A DNA stretch of 64,000 nt, from positions 73,674,671-73,738,670 of the forward strand of contig CM037598.1 of the NCBI GenBank assembly GCA_021018995.1, read 5' to 3'. Below the pieces are notes generated by a model. That model ran no database searches and was not told where the DNA came from. It saw only the letters and a program-made list of their open reading frames with translations. Both the position numbers and the translations under genes were made by a program. This stretch comes from Chloranthus sessilifolius. Taxonomy: Eukaryota; Streptophyta; Magnoliopsida; Chloranthales; Chloranthaceae. Shown piece after piece: positions 57,619-64,000 of the stretch; position 1 is the first letter of the stretch, and each line of letters begins with the position of its first letter.

Positions 57619-57636
57619 TCTCTAACAGCGGCGCCA
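57619..57636 (-). promoter_or_regulatory. Primer binding site of Ath-3 (tRNA-Asp type)
   Basis: On the minus strand TGGCGCCGCTGTTAGAGA, six bases after the LTR end; first nine bases match the tRNA-Asp type. Confidence 0.78.
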
Positions 57637-57642
57637 AAAACG

Positions 57643-59588
57643 TGTTGGTTTAAGATTGGTGTGTTGTGCTTCTTTTTATTATAAATGTGTGGTTAAAATA
57701 TAGTAGAGATAAAGAAAGCAAAAACAAATAAAGAGGGGTCAGAAAATAGATAGAGCACAAGCACAAAATAATCCCACTCTCCTGCAAGATCCAGGGCTGT
57801 TGTAGCAAGTTTTGATAAGTAAGGGTTGTCCCACAGAAATTTATGATCTAAACACAAAAGTGGAATAGTAGATCTCCAGATCTGCTACAGATCTGGCAAC
57901 TCTAACCTAAACTATAAAACAAGATAAAGAGAGAGTGTTTTTAAGTTGTCACAAACTAAATTAAAAACAAAAATAAAAGAAGGGGGGTTTAGAAAGGGTT
58001 GGAAATGGTTTGATAAAATAAATAGAAAATAGGTGAGAAGTAAATAGCTAGGGATTTGTTTTCACTGAAAAAGTCATGGCAAAGCAGAGCAAAGGTTGGA
58101 TCTACAGCTATCCTTCATTTGGCTACAAACACAAATGCAAGGAAAATGAATCTCATCTAACCCTGAGATATGGACTAGTCTTAGGGCTATATCATGTCCT
58201 CAATGAATCAGCCCTCAAGGCGGCAGTCTCTGCAAAGATATACTTCATGCATCCATAGGTGCATAAAACCCATACAGATCCACATGCACAACACAAAAAA
58301 CTCACAGATTTAATGGGACAATGAACACAACTTTCATTGCTTAAAGAAGTACTTACAATGAATCAGCCCTCAAGGCTGCAATCTCTGTAAATCTTTGAAC
58401 CTTTTACAATGATCTCACACAGTCATCTTACAGCTTTGAATCAATCCTATCTATTACAAAGAACTTAACCAGCAAATGCTGAGCTAAGGGAAGAAGAAAA
58501 GGAAAAGATGACCTAGCCCTAAAATTGACCTAAGGCAATAATCTCCTCACGGTTCCTCCTGCATCAGATACCTATTTTTGCTTTTTAAAATAGCTTAAAT
58601 ACAGTCCACCAAGAATATCTCTTTGCCTTGGCCAATCAGAGGAGAGGAGAATCAAGTTAGTTAGCTTCTAGCTGATGTGGCTTATTTTTATCCAAGTATT
58701 TCCTTGGGATGTGGGGAACAGCTCAGCACATTGGGAAGTGTGCCCCAGGTGCTATGGAATCCCACCTTGAAGTTGAATGGGAAGGCTGGAACCCGAACCT
58801 CGAGAGGTTGTAGCTTTAGAACATGTGTTCTCGAGCAAATTTCAAGTGGTTGGGAGACTTCTGAAGCTTGCGCGAGTGGATGGAGCTTTAGGTGGCTTCA
58901 GGCAGAAAATCTCGAGCAAATTTTGAGAAGATGGAGCTTCAGACATCTCAGCTCAACAGGATGCTTTTCTTCAGGCATTCATCTCGTGACGATGGTCTTG
59001 AACTGCTCGAGTGGTTTAGCAATGACAGCTCGACAAGCGTAATGCTTCAGCAATAAAGCACTCAAGTGGATGAATGGCAACTACTAGACAGCTTGGTTTT
59101 TTTCAGCAAGAACAGTTGCTCGAGTGGATGAATGTTTCAGCAATGAAGTGCTCGAGATCCAATCGAGCCTAATGTGCTAAAGCTATAATGTGCTCGACAA
59201 CTACTCGAAGTTACTTTGCTGCAGGTGTAATGTGCTCAAGAGCCTCTCGAGTTGAGACTTCTAAGTGTCTGCTATTGTGCACAGCCTGCTGTAGCACTCT
59301 TCACTACTTAGGTCCACTTTTCTTCTTACTGCTGGAATTCTAGGTGTCCAAGGCATACTAAATGGCTCCCATAGTGTGGTCCATCATGGTGCATTCTCTG
59401 TTTTTCCATCAAGTTTAAGGCTTGACTCTAAATTCTCTCTTCTTGGCATTCATTAGATGGACTGTTGCACTAAGCTGCAGTTTATTTCTAACTACAAAAA
59501 CACACTCAAATGGAAATTATTAGTCAGCTCTAAGGTCCATTAAAGAGTAAGTTAGGAGGTGAAAAGTGGCATAATTCGGTGATTAACA
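57643..59588 (-). repeat. 5' LTR of Ath-3
   Basis: Minus strand, starts TGTTAATCACCGAATTATGCC at 59588 and ends ...AACCAACA at 57643, 1946 bp. Within 58799-59251 the palindrome CTCGAG occurs seven times exactly (58799, 58830, 58911, 59006, 59119, 59151, 59246), often as CTCGAGTGG or CTCGAGCAAATTT, with several one-base variants (CTCAAG, CTCGAC). Like other Athila LTRs it has an R/U5 block (57790-57840) with AAAACTTGCTAC-like sequence on the minus strand. Confidence 0.85.
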
Positions 59589-60848
59589 GCGTAACAACTC
59601 AAATCCTAGGAGAGAGGAAAAGCAAAAAGAAGGTAGAGGAAAAGAGGGGAGAGTCAGAGCTCTCGGGCCCTTATAGCACCGTTGTCGGATCTTCGCATGG
59701 AGGCAACACCGGTGAGCTTCTGATAGCACGATGTGTTAGGGAAAGGCTCTAACTGGCTAAGGCCTGGGAAGAGGATGGTTGGAAATGATGGTATGATAGA
59801 GCTTTGCTAACGCTTGGAGAGATTGATGATGGACTTGTAATAGTTTATGAAGGATAGACCTAGATTTCAAGGCTTGAAGAAGGCTTGAGAGTGGAGATGG
59901 GTGACTATTGTCCTATAGTTTTTCCTTTTGGATTTGGAAAAAGTGTCCTAAACAAGGAGGGGGGGTAGGTCTCTATTTATATATGGAAAAGTGATTAGTG
60001 AGTGGTTAAATCACTAATGAGTTGAAGAACTAGGTAATGGGCCATCTAAGGTTTTTGAGGTTTTTGGGAGCTTGGAGAAGTGTAGGTTGGGTTTAATGGT
60101 AGATAATAGGGTGATGGTTTAAATGGAAAAAGGGTGAAACTTAAAGTTGGGAGGGGTATAATAGTCCTAAAAAAACATACCCCAAACCTTGGGAAAGTCC
60201 ACAAGTCAAATTTAAAAAGTCAAAATCAGCCTTTTTTGAGAAAAAAAGTTTTAAGGCATGCGTGCATATTATGCACGCATACCTTAAATCCCACTCCAAA
60301 ACCTAGAAGCGCTGGGGCATTTCTGAAGCAAACTGTCAGAAATTGCTTATACGTGCATACTATGCATGCATGCGTAAATTTTCCCATGTAAAATTTTTTG
60401 TACCCATTGGATGTATCGTCTTGAGTTACCTCAAAACGATATATTATAATAGTCAATTAAAGTTTTCTATAAAAAATTATGGCCATCGGAAGTTCGAGGG
60501 CCGCACAACATCATGAATCCGTGAGATGAAATCTTTGGGGCCTCACACCTCCATTGGCTGACTTTGGGACCTTCCGGGGATCGGAGGTATTTCTCTAAGG
60601 TTTTTCTAAGCTTCCTAAGGGTGCCTAGGGTTCTAATGGGTTTTAAAGGTCCGGTATGGGCTCTAGGTATGGATTGTAAGGGTCCAGGAAGGGTTTTAAG
60701 GGTCTGGTTTGGCTTCTAAAGGTTTGGGTTAAGTTCTAAAGGCTCGAGTTAAGTTCTAAAGGCTCGGGAAGTGCTTTCGGAAGCTTGGAAGTATGCTATT
60801 CTCGAAGTATGGGTCAATCGAGCCTTGGGCCAAATTTGGGTGTCTATA
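59589..60848 (-). repeat. Tat-type LTR fragment
   Basis: Minus strand, starts TATAGACACCCAAATTTGGC (TG mutated to TA) at 60848, homologous to the Tat-1 LTR start. TATA box TATATAAATAGAG at 59983-59971. At 59650-59690 it shares the GGGCCCTTATAGCACCGT block (as read on one strand) with the Tat-1 LTR. It is cut at 59588 by Ath-3. At 60251-60287 lies a 37-base near-perfect palindrome, with a weaker one at 60346-60372. Confidence 0.75.
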
Positions 60849-61881
60849 CCAGGTTAAGAAAATGAGATTTTCTGCAATAAATAAACTTTGTATTTTCCTC
60901 CAATTTGGAAGAAAATTTTCGATAATGAACACCGAAAATGATGGTGTGTCACGTCAACTCGACTCGTAGATCAGAACATACAGGGCGTGAGAGCCGCCCG
61001 GCGTGCGAGGCCAGAAGCTAGGGACATGACAGATTATACTAAATGAACCTGGTGTAAAAACCCTTACATTGACCGGTCTAAATTTGACCCTTAAGTGGTC
61101 TCCACTGGCCAAACTGTGACCCGAAATCAGTCAAGTCGAAATTTTAGCTACTATTGTAGGCACCCTTATAAAAAGACATAAATTTTTTTTATAAATATTC
61201 TTAGTTGAGCCCTGATGAGTCCCCAATGACTCAGTCAACTTTGAGCTACAAAACCTTTGTAGTTTTACCTACATATTGCACCAGAATTTTGTGCCTCAAT
61301 TGGGCTATGAATTTTATATGCAAAAACTGCTCTAATAAGAAATATACCCAATACAATTTTATATGCAAAAGGGGTTGTACACCACATACTGAATCTTATA
61401 CACCATAGTGAGGCGTATAAGAAATATACCCAATACAAATTAGGGATTTAAAAAGGGGTTTTAGCCCCACCCTCTTCCATTCATGCCCAACATCCCTCTC
61501 TCTTCCCTCTTCTAATTCTCCAAAAATTTGGACTGGCCATGCAACCCAACCATCTTCTTCTTCCTCGAGCACGATCAAGCTCCCTTAATGGAGACTCATT
61601 GATTTAGAACCTTAGAAGCGGAGATCCCGTCTCAGAGCTAGTCTCACCGTCAAATCTCGTTGGAGTGTAGCATTGTCGCGAGCCATGATATCGGAACCGC
61701 TAAGGTAGAGTTCTAATCTAATTTAATTTCTTACATTAGTGGTAGAAATATGTAATTTGTGTATGAAATTTTCGATGAGATGAGATGATCTTTGATTCTT
61801 GATATGCATGCGAGTATTCTCTTCGATTTTATGGGTGGAATTGGGGATTTTTCGGATCGAGCTTTACATACGCGCATAGAA
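60849..61881 (+). other. Probable LTR remnant, lineage uncertain
   Basis: TGTCACGTCAACTCG at about 60947 looks like an LTR start of the TGTCAC type. Further on, a C/T-rich leader-like stretch (61470-61560) and GTCGCGAGCCATGATATCGG then AACCGCTAAGGTAG (61676-61709) resemble chromovirus LTR leaders ending in a donor-like GGTA. No coding region recognised. Confidence 0.35.
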
Positions 61882-62187
61882 ACGCAACATTGTTCGTACG
61901 CGCTCTTTCTAGGTCCCTTTCGAGTCCCAAAATAAGTGGCCCAATTCAGTCCTGTGGACTCTGGCTAAGGGCGATGGATTAATAAACTAAGAAATATTAA
62001 ATGTTGAAAGGAAAGAGGCGAATATTAAATAGAGAGTACCTTAGTTGTTGCGATCGCCAACTACAGATATTTATCGACGCTGTAACTCACCACTGATCAC
62101 GCGGGGATATGTTGTGGGGCGTGGGTAAAAGTCCTTTACTGAACGTCAGCCTGCCAACTTCAGCAGTTGTGGGTTGCCTAAGATCTA
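61882..62187 (-). repeat. Fragment of a second Tat-2-family element (LTR end, primer site, leader)
   Basis: The whole stretch aligns with 53630-53920 of Tat-2: leader (GTGGCCCAATTC.GTCC...GGACTCTGGC), primer site (TGGCGATCGC on the minus strand near 62057) and LTR end (AGATATTTATCGA.G.TG). It stops right before the LTR start at 62191. Confidence 0.75.
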
Positions 62188-62190
62188 ACT

Positions 62191-64000
62191 TGTAATAGCC
62201 CGAAAAATCACATTGAACTATGACCTCGGGATCCGTGCCCGATTGGTCTTAGGTTTGACCATGAGATAGTTCATTGATGAACTTAAGGTGAGATGAGCAG
62301 AAGTGATGTGTGAATCAGTGTAGAAGAGTGGAGAGATAGAGGAGTTGTAGAGTTACATACACTGATGAGTGTGTATGTGCTCCACGCCGAGAAAAAGAGA
62401 TAAGATAAAAAGGGTTGAAAACCCTAACTTTCATGTTTTGGTGGTTGAGAGAAGTAAAGAAGAGAGAGAAAAAGAGAGGAGTAAGAGAGGAGTTATTGCA
62501 ACTGTTTGGAAGAGGGAGTCAAGCATTAAAGAGGCCGGATTCGACGCAAGGGATCCGTTAGAACCAAAGCTAGAAACCCTAGCCTTCCAACTATTGATAG
62601 AAATCAACTTGAGGTCTATCCAAGGTAAATTTTTTGTAAATAAGATGCATAGATTATAGGGTTAAGTTGCAGAAATGTGGGTTAAATCATAGGATAATGG
62701 CTTAGAAAGATAGAAGAAAAGTATGGAAAAGATTGGGAAGAACAAATTTCGAAGGATCGAATCGACAATTTCGATTAATCGAAATTGGGTTTCGATTAAT
62801 CGAAATTGGCGAAGTTGAAGAGTCGAGAGAGATTTGATTAATCGAATTGAATTTCGATTAATCGACTTTGATTTCGATTAATCGATTTGAGAATCGATTA
62901 ATCGAGAACTCTCAGTGGACCCCGGTGTTGGAGGAAATAACAGGAAAATCGACTAATCGAAATGGGATTTGATTAATCGATTTTAGTTCGATGTCGATTA
63001 ATCAACTTGTGAAAATCGGCTATTCCAAATAAGGGTCTGCTTTGCGAAAAGAAGGATCTCGATTAATCGAAATTGGATTCGAGTAATCAAATGGAAACTC
63101 ATTTATCAAGAATTTACTTTGCGAAAAGAAGAATTTCGATTAATCGAAATTGGATTCGATTAATCGAATGACAATTCATTTATTGAGGCGAGAATGGACT
63201 TTGCGAAAAGGAGAATTTGATTAATGAAATTGCTTGATTAATCGATATTGACTTTCGATTAATCGATTTTGAAATCGATTAATCGAATCGATTCGATTAA
63301 TCGATTTTGGAGTTCGATTAATCATCGTAGTAAACTATGTTGACTTTTGGTTTGACTTTAAGATTCTTGGGGATCTTATACCTTCTCTATAGCATCCTTT
63401 GTGATGTGTTTCACATGTTATATGGTACCATAGGTGATGCGTGAGAACGAGTGCACAAGGAGCCACGCGACCTTGATGCATTGATCGACTAAAGACTTGA
63501 GGTAGGGAACACCACGAACATGTACTTTATTTTACAAGAGCATGTATGTAATGATATCAATTCAATTCAAATGTTTTACTACTCAATGATTATGAAAAGT
63601 GTGTGTGTGACATTCATAAGAGAACTTAAATGGACCATCCCGGGGGATGATGAAGTGAAGAAGTAAAGGCATCGGTGTGATGCAAGTGAACGGATACATC
63701 CGGGGATGTATCCATGATTGAATCATGCTTGATGAGGCCTAAGCGATATAAGATAGCACAATTACGGTGAATAACTATATGTAAGGCACCGATATTTTTG
63801 TTATTTGAGGTTTGATAGGTTACCCCACGTGGCGGGATAACCACACGGCAGGATATCCGTGACCGTCACACGGCTAATCCGTAGGCGAAAGACGGAGGCT
63901 TATCCGTCTGAGTAAGCACACCGTGGGTGTTGATGAGATGTGAAACCCGCCACCAATCCCCAAGGGAAAGGGGCTTGGGTACTATTAGTATTCCCAGGGA
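62191..64000 (+). repeat. Putative chromovirus-type LTR, runs off the window
   Basis: Begins TGTAATAGCCCGAAAAATCAC, the kind of start seen in plant chromoviruses, right after the Tat fragment. It contains a purine-rich AGAGAGAAA stretch (62430-62500), the CGATTAATCG array and a C/G-rich stretch with repeated GGATAACCACACGG-like blocks (63820-63900). No end or primer site is in the window, so the LTR call rests on the start sequence and layout. A 96-codon frame at 62369-62659 has no support as a gene. Confidence 0.5.
62769..63325. repeat. Array of the palindrome CGATTAATCG
   Basis: Eleven exact copies of the 10-base perfect palindrome CGATTAATCG by my count, plus about seven variants with one or two changes (TGATTAATCG, CGACTAATCG, CGAGTAATCA). 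Many are in TTTCGATTAATCGAAATTGG. CTTTGCGAAAAG occurs three times within (63040, 63117, 63200). Confidence 0.9.

Larger units (their letters stand above)
56152..59588 (-). mobile_element. Ath-3: Athila-type element, 5' part
   Basis: Minus strand: LTR (59588-57643), primer site (57636-57619), broken gag and the beginning of protease, cut at 56151 by Tat-2. It is inserted in a Tat-type LTR (59589-60848). The bases after its LTR start are GCGTA (59589-59593), the likely target duplication; the other copy is not visible. RT, integrase and 3' LTR would lie beyond Tat-2 and are not found. Confidence 0.8.

Noticed and set aside
62369..62659. Small gene in the putative LTR
   Set aside because: 96 codons rich in Lys/Glu/Arg from AGAGAGAAA repeats; the sequence looks like a transcribed leader rather than a coding region.
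62769..63325. CRISPR-like array (regular-looking short repeats)
   Set aside because: Repeats are 10-base palindromes with irregular spacing and no unique spacers of constant length, in a plant retroelement context; there are no cas genes.

Overview
The window is a plant (angiosperm) repeat island made almost entirely of nested, decayed Ty3/gypsy LTR retrotransposons. No host gene, rRNA or tRNA gene was recognised. The evidence is Athila-type elements (primer sites complementary to the 3' end of tRNA-Asp, an extra ORF downstream of integrase), Tat/Ogre-type elements (TGTAAACACC or TGTAGACACC LTR starts, a G-patch, a second RNase H) and at least one chromovirus-like LTR. The species cannot be named from the sequence.

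Layout, left to right. (1) 1-5455, plus strand: 3' part of Athila element Ath-0, ending in an LTR (3640-5455). It interrupts (2) Tat-1, plus strand, 5456 to about 21150: protease/G-patch remnant, pol in one frame (6347-10111), then two antisense (minus-strand) genes with DUF7745-like (11548-13183) and plant-mobile-domain-like (13658-17453) proteins, polypurine tract and LTR (from 19491). (3) About 21150-22884, minus: LTR plus primer site of another Athila element (Ath-4). (4) 22885-56151, minus: Tat-2, with its own antisense plant-mobile-domain gene (22885-26293), decayed integrase, RNase H and RT, protease, gag, primer site and 5' LTR (53794-56151). Its 3' LTR is missing. (5) Inside Tat-2, a complete Athila element Ath-A (33304-49850, minus) with two LTRs of about 2455 bp and target duplication GTAGG on both sides. 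(6) Tat-2 itself sits in the protease region of Ath-3 (56152-59588, minus), which sits in a Tat LTR (59589-60848). (7) 60849-64000: LTR pieces, including a chromovirus-like LTR start at 62191.

The main result is a recurring design. Each LTR family here carries, between its start and TATA box, an array of its own short, often self-complementary, usually CpG-containing motif. In two unrelated elements (Tat-1 and Ath-A) that motif array is repeated inside the element, just upstream of the accessory (non gag-pol) ORFs. In Tat-1 it precedes what looks like a leader exon, a T-rich leader intron and seven coding exons of an antisense gene. This suggests that LTR promoter modules were copied to drive accessory genes. 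All gag-pol copies are broken. In Tat-1 pol the breaks are almost all explained by C-to-T change at CGA or CAG codons.
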